From Desulfobacteraceae bacterium (lineage in GTDB: Bacteria > Desulfobacterota > Desulfobacteria > Desulfobacterales > Desulfosarcinaceae), in the NCBI GenBank assembly GCA_013003715.1, contig JABDIN010000009.1:1-43569 (forward strand): a stretch of 43,569 bases of DNA, given 5' to 3'. Shown piece by piece: positions 18,557-26,974 of the stretch. The notes below the pieces were generated by a model. It was not told the DNA's origin. It saw nothing but the letters and a program-made list of their open reading frames with translations, and ran no database searches. Position numbers and translations under genes: made by a program. Position 1 is the stretch's first letter. Each line of letters starts with the position of its first letter.

Positions 18557-20257
18557 GTGAAACAAAAAAAGAAACTAGGTGAAATGCTGGTGGAAGGCGG
18601 TTTGTTAACCAAAGCGCAATTGAAACAGGCGGTAAAACTGCACCGGCGCGAGAATATGAAGTTGGGACAATATCTGGTTCAGGATGGTATTGTCAGCAGC
18701 ACACAAATCGCGGATCTGTTATCCAGGCAATTGAAAATAAAAAAATACAGGCCGGATGAGTATCCTTTGGATATGAGCCTTGCCGATATTGTTCCATTTG
18801 AATTCGCCCAGAAGTATCAGATTTCACCTCTTGTCAAAAGTAAGTCCCTGTTGACCGTCGCCATGACGGATCCTCTGGATATCAACGCGTTGGATGCCAT
18901 AGAAGTGCTGACAAACATGGAAGTGGAAGCTGTCATTTGCACCTATGGTGAATTCAATCAATTGGCCGGCAGTTTATACGGCGCCTATTCAGGCATGGGA
19001 GGCGTCATGGACACCATGCAGATAGAGACTGCCGAGGAATCTGAAAAAGGTGCGGTTTCAGAAGATGTCGAGGTCGGATCATTGCATGATCTGGCCGAAG
19101 AAGCCCCGGTTATCCGGTTAGTCAACTCGATTTTAATGCAGGCGGTGCGGGAAGGCGCTTCCGATGTTCATATCAGTCCTGAGAAAGAATACGTCCAGCT
19201 CCGTTTTCGGGTGGACGGCAAATTACATGAAGTCCCCGCACCACCCAAATCCATGTTGTTATTGATTATATCCCGACTGAAGATTTTATCCAATATGGAT
19301 ATTTCCATCTCCCGTATTCCCCAGGACGGGCGGTTCACGGTCAAATTGGATAAAAAGGAAATTAATATAAGAGCCTCCACCATCCCCACCATTTATGGTG
19401 AGAACATGGTGCTCAGGCTTCTGGACACCAGCAGCGGCGTGTATTCTCTGGAAGAATTGGGCATGTCCTCATCTGATATTGAAAAGCTGGAATCGCTGAT
19501 TGTCCGTCCCTATGGCATGATTCTGAGCACCGGACCCACCGGAAGCGGTAAAAGCACCACCTTGTATTCCATTTTAAAGCGTATCAACCAGCCGGACATC
19601 AATATCATCACTCTCGAGGACCCGGTTGAATATCGAATCTCTAAAATTCGTCAGATCCAACTCAACCGAAAAGCCGGCATGACCTTTGCCGGCGGACTAA
19701 GATCCATCATGCGGCAAGATCCTGATGTGATTATGGTGGGTGAAACGCGTGATGCCGAGACAGCCGGAATTTCAGTACAGGCGGCACTGACGGGTCACCG
19801 CGTTCTGAGTACGGTTCATACCAATGACGCCGCCGGTGCCATTACACGATTCATTGACATGGGTATCGAACCGTTTCTCGTCTCCTCGGTGATGCTGGTC
19901 TCCATCGCGCAACGATTGGTGCGGAAGGTTTGTGAATTCTGCAAGCAGTCATACAGTCCACCGGCTGCTGCATTAAAGTTCTGGGGACTGGATAAGTCGG
20001 TACATGCGGAATTCGTCAACGGAAAAGGGTGTTATCATTGCATGGATCAGGGGTATAAAGGGAGAACCGGTGTTTTTGAAGTGTTGATCATCGATGACAT
20101 GATTCAGGATATGATTTTAAAACATCATTCGGCACAGGAGATCACCCGGGCCGCAGCAAAAACCGGGAGGTTGACGACCTTGAAAGAGGATGCCGCCCAT
20201 AAAGTCGCCACCGGTATAACGACCATTGAAGAGGCGGCTTCCGTAATAATGGCATAA
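18557..20257 (+). CDS. mshE: Pilus extension ATPase (MshE/PilB/GspE family) with MshEN motifs
   Basis: A 566-residue hexameric ATPase that drives pilus assembly. Residues 4-60 contain two tandem 24-residue MshEN motifs: KLGEMLVEGGLLTKAQLKQ and KLGQYLVQDGIVSSTQIAD. In Vibrio MshE these bind c-di-GMP; the second copy keeps the final Gln, while the first has His there. The ATPase core has Walker A GPTGSGKSTT near residue 330, the Asp box and Walker B RQDPDVIMVGETRD. The zinc-binding Cys pairs are VCEFC and GCYHC. The start is GTG at 18557 with GGGA upstream; the ATG at 18550 is out of frame and ends after ten codons. Confidence 0.93.
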   Translation: MKQKKKLGEMLVEGGLLTKAQLKQAVKLHRRENMKLGQYLVQDGIVSSTQIADLLSRQLKIKKYRPDEYPLDMSLADIVPFEFAQKYQISPLVKSKSLLTVAMTDPLDINALDAIEVLTNMEVEAVICTYGEFNQLAGSLYGAYSGMGGVMDTMQIETAEESEKGAVSEDVEVGSLHDLAEEAPVIRLVNSILMQAVREGASDVHISPEKEYVQLRFRVDGKLHEVPAPPKSMLLLIISRLKILSNMDISISRIPQDGRFTVKLDKKEINIRASTIPTIYGENMVLRLLDTSSGVYSLEELGMSSSDIEKLESLIVRPYGMILSTGPTGSGKSTTLYSILKRINQPDINIITLEDPVEYRISKIRQIQLNRKAGMTFAGGLRSIMRQDPDVIMVGETRDAETAGISVQAALTGHRVLSTVHTNDAAGAITRFIDMGIEPFLVSSVMLVSIAQRLVRKVCEFCKQSYSPPAAALKFWGLDKSVHAEFVNGKGCYHCMDQGYKGRTGVFEVLIIDDMIQDMILKHHSAQEITRAAAKTGRLTTLKEDAAHKVATGITTIEEAASVIMA

Positions 20258-20278
20258 GTCAGGAACTGATAAAACACT

Positions 20279-21499
20279 ATGGCGGAATATTCATATCAGG
20301 CAATTAATAAGAGCGGTAATAAAATCATCGGTGTTATCGAGGCCGATTCACGGAAAGTGGCCCAGGATGTGTTAACCGCACGTGGGCATATACCGATTGA
20401 TGTGGCGGAGAAAAAAAGGCTTTCCACCAACCTGTTTTGGCAACGCCTGCAAGACCGGATGACGCCGGTGAAAACATCCGAGCTTATTTTGTTCACAAAG
20501 CAGTTCAGGACGCTATTGCGTGCCGGAGTACCGGTCATGACATTGTTTCAGGCGCTGGAAACCCAAACCGAGAATGACCGGCTCCGTAATATTATCGTGA
20601 ATATCAGCCAGGAGGTTCAGGAGGGCGCAACCTTACACCATGCATTCCGTCGATATCCCAATGTGTTTTCGCCCATTTATTGCAGTATGATCCGCGCCGG
20701 TGAGGCCAGTGGTGCGTTGGTTCAATTGCTGGATAGATTGATCTACCTGATGGAGCATGAGCATAAGATTAAATCCGATGTACGTTCGGCAATGATTTAC
20801 CCCGCGGTCGTCATTGTTTTTCTGATATCGGCCGTAATTCTTCTGCTCACTTTTGTCATACCGAAATTTGTGACGATCTTCAACAGATCCGGTCTGGATC
20901 TTCCCCTGCCAACCTTGTTGTGCATCCGCGGTTCTGAATTTCTGTCCGACTATTGGATTATCATTGCCATAGCCGGTATGCTGTTGTTGTTTGGATTCAA
21001 TGCCTATACGCGAACCGAAAACGGCCGTTTTGTCAGAGATTCCATGCTGCTGCGACTGCCAATCATCGGACAAATGCTGCTGAAATCGGCGATGTCCAGA
21101 TTTGCCAGTATTTTTTCCATACTTCAATCCAGCGGTGTTACCATACTCGAGAGTCTGCAGATATTAAAAGTCGCCATCAACAATGCGGCCATTTCCCGTG
21201 AGTTTGATATGCTGAGCGAAAGATTGGAGCAAGGACGGGGAATTTCGGTTCCGTTGCGGGCGTCAAAGTATTTTACACCCATTGTTATCAGTATGATCGC
21301 CATTGGGGAAGAAAGCGGTAATCTCGAAGAAATGCTCAAGGAAATATCCATCCACTACGATGCTGAAGTCGAATATGCAATGAAAAAATTGTCCGATTCC
21401 ATCGTCCCCATCCTGACTTTGGGATTAGCGGTAGTCGTGGGTTTTTTTGCATTGGCCATTTATCTGCCCATGTGGGATTTTTCCCAGTTGGCCCGATAG
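20279..21499 (+). CDS. mshG: Pilus inner-membrane platform protein (MshG/PilC/GspF family)
   Basis: A 406-residue polytopic protein with the standard GspF layout: an N-terminal cytoplasmic segment ([23 protein letters not shown]), then two homologous GspF domains (about 70-195 and 272-395), each ending at membrane helices ([51 protein letters not shown]). It is the rotor-like platform that the extension ATPase acts on. It lies 21 bp after mshE and 26 bp before the sigma-54 activator, so all three are likely in one transcript. Confidence 0.93.
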   Translation: MAEYSYQAINKSGNKIIGVIEADSRKVAQDVLTARGHIPIDVAEKKRLSTNLFWQRLQDRMTPVKTSELILFTKQFRTLLRAGVPVMTLFQALETQTENDRLRNIIVNISQEVQEGATLHHAFRRYPNVFSPIYCSMIRAGEASGALVQLLDRLIYLMEHEHKIKSDVRSAMIYPAVVIVFLISAVILLLTFVIPKFVTIFNRSGLDLPLPTLLCIRGSEFLSDYWIIIAIAGMLLLFGFNAYTRTENGRFVRDSMLLRLPIIGQMLLKSAMSRFASIFSILQSSGVTILESLQILKVAINNAAISREFDMLSERLEQGRGISVPLRASKYFTPIVISMIAIGEESGNLEEMLKEISIHYDAEVEYAMKKLSDSIVPILTLGLAVVVGFFALAIYLPMWDFSQLAR

Positions 21500-21525
21500 C
21501 AGAATATTATAATTTTTGTGTGCCC

Positions 21526-22854
21526 ATGAAAAATGTTCGAGTCAACATCAGTCTCTATGTCATCATCCCCTTGATTTTTGGCGGGATCTCCATTCTCTCA
21601 AGTCTGGTCACCTATAAATTATTGACCTATCGCTATCCCCGGGGAACGAATCCGACAGATGAAATACTGATCTGGGGGTCGATCATCACCGGATTTTCCA
21701 TTGTCAGCGGTTACCTGATCGTCAAATTGTTGATCGACCCGGTCAAACAATTTGTTGCCAAAACAAAGATGCTGCCGGTTGTAAGAACCGGCAATCCATA
21801 TCCACCCATACGTGACGATGCCGATGTCGTAGAAACATATAGCCACCTGTTCAATCAGGTCTCCGATTTGTTGAGCAAGGTCGATGCCAGTGAATTATTT
21901 CCGGATATCGTGGGGCAAAGCCGCTCCATGCGGGGGGCATTCAATCAAATCATGAAAGTCGCCGCTACCGATTCCACTGTTCTGATTCTGGGCGAAACCG
22001 GTACCGGTAAAGAATTGGTGGCCAAAAGTGTTCACCAACACAGTGCGCGAAAATCCAAACCTTTCATTGCCATTAATTGTGCCGCCATTCCAGACGGATT
22101 GTTGGAAAGTGAATTGTTCGGTCATGAAAAAGGAGCCTTCACCGGTGCCGCTGGTCGGAAAAAAGGCAAATTCGAAATGGCCGACGGCGGTACTATTTTC
22201 ATGGACGAAATCGGCGACATGGCGCTGGAAACCCAGGCAAAGGTATTGAGAGCGATCCAGGAGGGGCAGATTGAACGTGTCGGCGGGGTTGAAACCATCA
22301 GCGTTGATATCAGAATAATCGCCGCCACCAACAAGGACCTTGTTCAAATGGTGCAACTGGATACTTTTCGCCAGGATTTGTATTTCAGATTGAACGTGTT
22401 TCCCATTCTGCTTCCCCCACTGAAAGACCGGCGCGAGGATATTCCCCTGTTGATCGATCATTTTTTAAAAAAAATGAATAAAAAAATCGGTATAACCTCT
22501 GATACCCTGCAGATTTTAATGGCATATGATTGGCCCGGAAACGTCCGTGAATTGCTGAATGTTTTAGAGGGGGCATCCATAGTCGCCCAGAGCGACAGCG
22601 ATATTGAACCTAATCATCTGCCGATACCGGTGACGTCCGGACAAAACCGGCAGAGGCGGTCAACTGATGTTATAGATCTTGGCTCGGGGCTGGACCATCA
22701 TCTTCGTGACCTGGAAAAGAGAATGATTATTGATGCGCTGACGCGTTGTGGCGGTGTACAGGTTCGCACGGCCCAAATGCTGGGTATAAAAGAGAGAAGC
22801 CTGTGGCATCGGTTAAAAAAATATAATATCAGCGCCGGCGACTACCGGAAATGA
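21526..22854 (+). CDS. Membrane-anchored sigma-54-dependent activator
   Basis: From the ATG at 21526 this is 442 residues. There are two membrane helices (about 9-29 and 47-67), then a short HAMP-like linker. The AAA+ domain runs from about 128, with Walker A GETGTGKE at 156-163 and the sigma-54 contact loop GAFTGA at 203-208, followed by [12 protein letters not shown] and the arginine-finger region. The Fis-type helix-turn-helix is at the C-terminus ([20 protein letters not shown]). It lacks a receiver domain and any known sensor domain, so it is not a PilR-type response regulator; a signal would have to come through the membrane part. Directly downstream lies a -24/-12 promoter in front of the pilin gene, the obvious target. 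Confidence 0.92.
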   Translation: MKNVRVNISLYVIIPLIFGGISILSSLVTYKLLTYRYPRGTNPTDEILIWGSIITGFSIVSGYLIVKLLIDPVKQFVAKTKMLPVVRTGNPYPPIRDDADVVETYSHLFNQVSDLLSKVDASELFPDIVGQSRSMRGAFNQIMKVAATDSTVLILGETGTGKELVAKSVHQHSARKSKPFIAINCAAIPDGLLESELFGHEKGAFTGAAGRKKGKFEMADGGTIFMDEIGDMALETQAKVLRAIQEGQIERVGGVETISVDIRIIAATNKDLVQMVQLDTFRQDLYFRLNVFPILLPPLKDRREDIPLLIDHFLKKMNKKIGITSDTLQILMAYDWPGNVRELLNVLEGASIVAQSDSDIEPNHLPIPVTSGQNRQRRSTDVIDLGSGLDHHLRDLEKRMIIDALTRCGGVQVRTAQMLGIKERSLWHRLKKYNISAGDYRK

Positions 22855-22927
22855 CCCCGCCAGCCACAGCTTCTACAAATTTCGAATGAATACCTACAAA
22901 ATTTGCGGGTTCTTTTTGTGCGGGAAC

Positions 22928-22941
22928 GGATGTTAACATCC
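22928..22941. promoter_or_regulatory. Palindrome GGATGTTAACATCC, candidate activator site
   Basis: A perfect 14-bp palindrome centred about 143 bp upstream of the predicted pilin transcription start. That is the usual distance for a sigma-54 activator site, and Fis-type domains bind such palindromes. Binding by the activator encoded just upstream is inferred. Confidence 0.5.
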
Positions 22942-23051
22942 AAGTCGAACGGGGGTTGCTGTTCCTGGTTAAGATTGCAACACATTGAAATTTTATGCAA
23001 TTATAAAAGATATGTCAATGAGGTTGTATTTTGACAGTCAATATGGAACTA

Positions 23052-23067
23052 TGGCAGGCATCTTGCT
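23052..23067 (+). promoter_or_regulatory. Sigma-54 (-24/-12) promoter of the pilin gene
   Basis: TGGCAGGCATCTTGCT matches the consensus TGGCAC-N5-TTGCW with exactly 10 bp between the GG and GC pairs; only the last base of the -24 box differs. Transcription would begin near 23078, giving a leader of about 90 bases before the pilin ATG. A sigma-54 activator gene ends about 200 bp upstream. Confidence 0.82.
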
Positions 23068-23167
23068 GTCTATCTTTGTTGGTAGTCGTATTGTTCGCCC
23101 ATAGATTTTACCTCAGAACACTAAAAACAACTCGAAAAAGAATCATTACGTCACCGGAGACCTTCAA

Positions 23168-23593
23168 ATGAAGATTAACTTAATGAAACATGTAGGGCCG
23201 CAAACCGCAAAAAATCCCTTGAGAAATGCATCCGGCTTCACGCTGGTGGAAATAATTGCTGTTTTGGTGATACTCGGTATTCTAGCAGCCGTTGCCGTTC
23301 CCAAATACTATGAATTGCAGGAAAATGCAAAAAGCAAGGCGCTGGATGGTGCCATCGCCGAAGTCGTGGGAAGGGTGAACCAGCATTTTGCAAAGAGTAT
23401 CCTCGAGGGTGTGGCGGTGGCTTCTATCAAATACAATGCGACCACATTGGGCAGTACGGACCTTGGGGACTTTACGCTTAATTCAGTGGTGTTGGCCGGT
23501 GACACCCTTACCATCACCGTTCAGGGAAACAACGGAACAGCCGTTGCCGGCGCGACAAAAAGCCGTGATATTCAACGACCAAAGGGGTTCTAG
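23168..23593 (+). CDS. Type IV pilin, probable major subunit (MshA/MshB position)
   Basis: A 141-residue prepilin. The leader is long, 23 residues, ending G23/F24, and the mature N-terminus is FTLVEIIAVLVILGILAAVAVPKY with Glu5 (residue 28) intact. The mature chain is about 118 residues and contains no Cys, so the usual C-terminal disulfide loop is absent. It is the only prepilin here with its own sigma-54 promoter, which suggests high, regulated expression and the role of main subunit. The ribosome site is GGAG 11 bp before the ATG. The stop TAG shares bases with the stop of the convergent glycosyltransferase gene. Confidence 0.88.
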   Translation: MKINLMKHVGPQTAKNPLRNASGFTLVEIIAVLVILGILAAVAVPKYYELQENAKSKALDGAIAEVVGRVNQHFAKSILEGVAVASIKYNATTLGSTDLGDFTLNSVVLAGDTLTITVQGNNGTAVAGATKSRDIQRPKGF

Positions 23594-25701
23594 AAAATAT
23601 TCGAATTATTCGGCAAATGATGTCGGGGGGTAAGGTTTTTTGTGCTTAATAGATCGACAATCAAACGCTTGTTGATCAGATAGACCTTGTCCTGGGGGTG
23701 GCTGTTCAATTCATCGATATTTTTTTCGATGGGCCCCGACAGGGTACGGCAGTTTATTTTCATTATTATATCAGACTTTTGATCATTATCTCCCATCTCA
23801 TGATACAACTCGAGCAACGCAAATAAAGCCCGCATATTTTCCGGATCAAGTTTTAAAACACGTTCCCATCTTTCAATTGCCTGAATGTACTTGCCCTCCC
23901 GTCTCAGGATTTCTCCCATGACAATATCGGGTTGAATACTGTTGACACCGTTCAATTTTGCCCGCATCGCATATCTCTTTGCGGCCGTGATGTTACCAAT
24001 TTTAAAATTCACAACACTTAATGCATTTAATATATGACCGTTCCTGGGCCATATTTCCAGCGCCTTTTCCAGGACCGAAAGGGATTTATTCTTTTGATCG
24101 CACATGAGATAGGCATGGGCCAGGTTCGTCCAGACGTTCGGAGATGCCTGGAACAATTCAAACGAACGTTCAAAATATGCCCGGGCGGATTCATAGTCCT
24201 TGGCGATTGTCAGCTGGTATAAACCGATGTTGTAAAGGCAAACCCCCTTTTGTTCCTTATTCATCCATCGGTTTGATGCTTCCGCTTTTAGAAATAACGC
24301 ATACCCTTCCTCGTTCTCACCGTCATCCCAGTGAACTTTGCCCAGGTTGTTCAGACCGATACTATACTCCGGCGCCTTTTTCACCACCTGTGACCACAAG
24401 GATTTTTCATTCAAAAAAATTGCATTGTACATCAAAGTGGTATGGGCCTGCATGCACAGGAAAAACGTAATGGTGCCAAGGATCATATATTTCAACAGCG
24501 CATGATGTTTAAAATAATGCACCGCATGGAATATGAAAATCGCCACCGGCAGGTAAAGAAACATGCTCGGGAGGTAGTTTCGATGTTCGTAAATCAGTTC
24601 AAGCCCGATAAAGGATCCTTCAATGATGTGATTGATCAAAAAAAATAAAATGCCAAACGAGATCAGAGGGCATTTCCGGTGGTAGCGAATGGAAAGGCAC
24701 ACTGCGGCAATCAATAGAACGATTGCCGGTAGCGTCGGCCAAGGTGTCAATATGGAGCGGGAGATCTCAACATCGTGAATCAGAGAAAACCGCTCGGTTT
24801 GCGGATAGAATAGAAGCGAAATATAAAACAGAAGGATCCGGGGTTCCGTAAACAGCCGGTCCAACATGGTGAATGGTCGATCTTCATAACTGGAAAGAAA
24901 GGTAACGGGCCAAACATAGTAGAGCGACAATAGTATGAATAAAACCAGCGGAATTGGCCATCGTTTAACCAGTTTTTTGAAATTCTCCCCAATCCCGCCT
25001 TTGATGCACATCACCTCGAATAACAGGATGGACACGATGAGCATCGCGGAATTTTCCTTTGTTGCGAATGCCATCAGGCCGAATATAAAACAACCGGTGA
25101 AGTATAAAACGATTCCATATTTTTTATTTGATAACTTTGCCTTTGTGTAAAAATAGAAGGAAAGTATATAAAACATGGCCGCCATGCTTGCCATGCGTTG
25201 GACAATTACCGTTACCGCCGTCACATGGATGGGGTGCGTTGCCCAGAGAAAGGTGGCCAGCAGGGCAACCGGGTAGGCAAGCGGCGCATATTTTGGGTTG
25301 ATCGTCGGAAATTGAAAAATATTCCTGAACAATAAAAAAAGGGCAAGACAGGAAATATAGTGAATGACGAAATTCGTCAGGTGATAACCGAAAACATTCA
25401 AACGGCTGAAGTGATAGTTCACTGCAAAGCTGATATAGGCCAAGGGCCGTTTCAGGGTTGCGGTGCCGTCATTCACCCCATGAATCCCTTTTTTAAGTTC
25501 TTTCCAGGACAGGGATGAGACGTGTATTTTTTCATTGTTTACGATATTCTCAATGTCATCGTAATGAAATGGCGAAAAAAAGCTGTTGGCGTAGATAATG
25601 ATGAGTATAATGAACAGCGTGGAAGCCGTGAACAGGAATTGCCGGGTTTCCATCGAGAATTCCGGCAGAATGAAATCGGTGTCAACGCCACGATGAGCCA
25701 T
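23590..25701 (-). CDS. TMTC-like membrane glycosyltransferase with TPR repeats
   Basis: A 703-residue protein. The first 430 residues carry about ten membrane helices with features of the GT-C/TMTC family: a double-Asp motif in the first outer loop (FHYDDIEN, Asp48-Asp49), LKRPLAYISFAVNYHF, ATHPIHVTAVTVIVQRM and YEHRNYLPSMF. Residues about 445-660 are TPR repeats (for example SIGLNNLGKVHWDDGENEEGYALFLKAE). Family members transfer sugar from a polyprenyl phosphate carrier to proteins outside the cytoplasm. The gene is inserted in the opposite direction inside the pilus locus, between pilin and minor pilins, so pilin glycosylation is a reasonable but unproven guess. The ATG at 25701 has GAGG nearby. 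A start at 25653 is possible. Confidence 0.8.
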   Translation of the reverse strand: MAHRGVDTDFILPEFSMETRQFLFTASTLFIILIIIYANSFFSPFHYDDIENIVNNEKIHVSSLSWKELKKGIHGVNDGTATLKRPLAYISFAVNYHFSRLNVFGYHLTNFVIHYISCLALFLLFRNIFQFPTINPKYAPLAYPVALLATFLWATHPIHVTAVTVIVQRMASMAAMFYILSFYFYTKAKLSNKKYGIVLYFTGCFIFGLMAFATKENSAMLIVSILLFEVMCIKGGIGENFKKLVKRWPIPLVLFILLSLYYVWPVTFLSSYEDRPFTMLDRLFTEPRILLFYISLLFYPQTERFSLIHDVEISRSILTPWPTLPAIVLLIAAVCLSIRYHRKCPLISFGILFFLINHIIEGSFIGLELIYEHRNYLPSMFLYLPVAIFIFHAVHYFKHHALLKYMILGTITFFLCMQAHTTLMYNAIFLNEKSLWSQVVKKAPEYSIGLNNLGKVHWDDGENEEGYALFLKAEASNRWMNKEQKGVCLYNIGLYQLTIAKDYESARAYFERSFELFQASPNVWTNLAHAYLMCDQKNKSLSVLEKALEIWPRNGHILNALSVVNFKIGNITAAKRYAMRAKLNGVNSIQPDIVMGEILRREGKYIQAIERWERVLKLDPENMRALFALLELYHEMGDNDQKSDIIMKINCRTLSGPIEKNIDELNSHPQDKVYLINKRLIVDLLSTKNLTPRHHLPNNSNIF

Positions 25702-26047
25702 ATGTCCTCAAAGGATGATTTTGGTTTTAGGATTGTTTTCTGCGCCCATGAGTGACTTTCCACATTCGGATAGCAGTTGTATAATGGATAGGCGCGTTCA
25801 CTCCTTTAGTACAATGCCTTGCCAAGGTCAACAACCGGCGGCAGACAAGCCAGGGCAATCGCATGTTGATTTGCCATTACCTGTTTTCATCGAACACGAT
25901 ACCATCCGTATCATTTTTATATGCCTTAGCCCCGGCATACAAACGATTACGACATCTGAAATACCAAGCAATTTTACCAAAAATAGATTTTATGATATAT
26001 GATCGGACCAATGGCATTAGAATTTTACGGGGAAAACAGGCTCTCGG
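25702..26047. other. Divergent region before the minor pilin genes
   Basis: These 346 bp separate the glycosyltransferase (minus) from the minor pilins (plus). A short open frame at 25715-26002 has no ribosome site or recognisable domain and I do not call it. An inverted repeat TATGCC-N8-GGCATA lies at 25920-25939. No good -35/-10 or -24/-12 promoter was found, though one is needed here for the minor pilin genes unless the transcript reads through from the pilin. Confidence 0.5.
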
Positions 26048-26515
26048 ATGCTGCAAAATAAACCGCATGGATTCACCTTTGTTGAAGTCATGGTTGTGTT
26101 GCTGATTATCGGGGTCATCAGTGCGGTCGTGATATCACGTGCTGATTTTACAACGGCAAGGCTGGAAGGCGCCGCGGAAGCTTTAAAAACTCATCTTCGC
26201 TATACGCAAATGAGGTCTATCAACACCGATTTTGTCTGGTATATACAATTTGATGCCACCTCTTCCGCCTATTCTCTGTTTAAGGAGGGCGCCGCCGCCC
26301 AGATCCCCGGAGACAATGAGCCTGTAATCCGATTCCCCACGGGGACAACAGGTGATTGTGACAATTGCATCATATCTTTCGACAACCGGGGACGTCCTTG
26401 CATAGATGCGGGTGCCGTCACCGCAATCCCCGCAGCCGGGTTATACATCAGGATCAGCGATGGTACAAATGAAAGAAGGATCGATATTACACCGGAGACC
26501 GGATTTATACCATGA
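26048..26515 (+). CDS. Minor prepilin, MshC/GspH-like
   Basis: A 155-residue prepilin with a short leader, MLQNKPHG, cut before FTFVEVMVVLLIIGVISAVVISR, with Glu5 intact. The body is beta-rich, with three Cys (GDCDNC, RPC) that can form disulfides outside the cell. Size and order (before an MshD-like gene) match MshC. The start at 26048 is preceded by an AGG 8-10 bp away. Its stop overlaps the next start (ATGA). Confidence 0.85.
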   Translation: MLQNKPHGFTFVEVMVVLLIIGVISAVVISRADFTTARLEGAAEALKTHLRYTQMRSINTDFVWYIQFDATSSAYSLFKEGAAAQIPGDNEPVIRFPTGTTGDCDNCIISFDNRGRPCIDAGAVTAIPAAGLYIRISDGTNERRIDITPETGFIP

Positions 26516-26934
26516 GATCACGCATTAGCCATCATGTGACATCCCGTTCCGACGGATTTTCCCTGGTGGAGATCATTGTCACCTTGATCGCCGCATCCAT
26601 ATTCGCAACCATTTTGATTCAATTTCTGGGCACAAACACCATGCGCAGTTACGAACCGGTCATTTTCCTGTCGGACAATATGCTATTACAGCAGAACATG
26701 GAAAATATTACGGCCGAATATAAAAGGATCCTGCTCACAACCCCAGCTCAACCGTTGAATGCATTGAAGAGTTGGATCACGCCACCCCATGTGAATGGCG
26801 GTGTGGGGGTTGATGAGAATCGATTTGTCCAATTTGTTGATTCCGCTGAAACCGACTGCGTGGGAGCGTGTCACGTTCTCAAGGTCACCATCAGTAAGGG
26901 AGACCACAGTTTGACGGCTCTTTTCACGGATTAA
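26512..26934 (+). CDS. Minor prepilin, MshD-like
   Basis: A 140-residue prepilin: the leader of 15 residues ends SRSDG, followed by FSLVEIIVTLIAASIFATILIQFLG with Glu5 present. The body is short and contains two Cys (DCVGAC). The ATG overlaps the TGA of the MshC-like gene by 4 bp, which indicates translational coupling. MshD lies at this place in Vibrio and Shewanella MSHA loci; minor pilins of this type prime assembly at the pilus tip. Confidence 0.82.
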   Translation: MRSRISHHVTSRSDGFSLVEIIVTLIAASIFATILIQFLGTNTMRSYEPVIFLSDNMLLQQNMENITAEYKRILLTTPAQPLNALKSWITPPHVNGGVGVDENRFVQFVDSAETDCVGACHVLKVTISKGDHSLTALFTD

Positions 26935-26974
26935 TGTTTAATGTCGATTAACCCCGCAACGTGTATTTTTTACG

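Larger units (their letters stand above)
22855..23167. other. Pilin upstream regulatory region
   Basis: No gene is supported in these 313 bp. The region holds a CAAATTT/AAATTTG inverted repeat (22876-22882 and 22899-22905), the palindrome at 22928-22941, an ATTGCA/TGCAAT inverted repeat (22974-22979 and 22996-23001) and the sigma-54 promoter at 23052. I found no recognisable c-di-GMP riboswitch. Confidence 0.6.

Noticed and set aside
12085-22854. Type II secretion system instead of a pilus locus
   Set aside because: The presence of PilM, MshEN motifs, an ExeA/MshM-type ATPase and the MSHA gene order fit a pilus better than a Gsp system.
22855-23167. c-di-GMP riboswitch in the pilin leader
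   Set aside because: I could not find the conserved GEMM core in this region.
25715-26002. 95-residue open frame between the glycosyltransferase and minor pilins
   Set aside because: No ribosome site, no recognisable motif, odd composition; probably chance.
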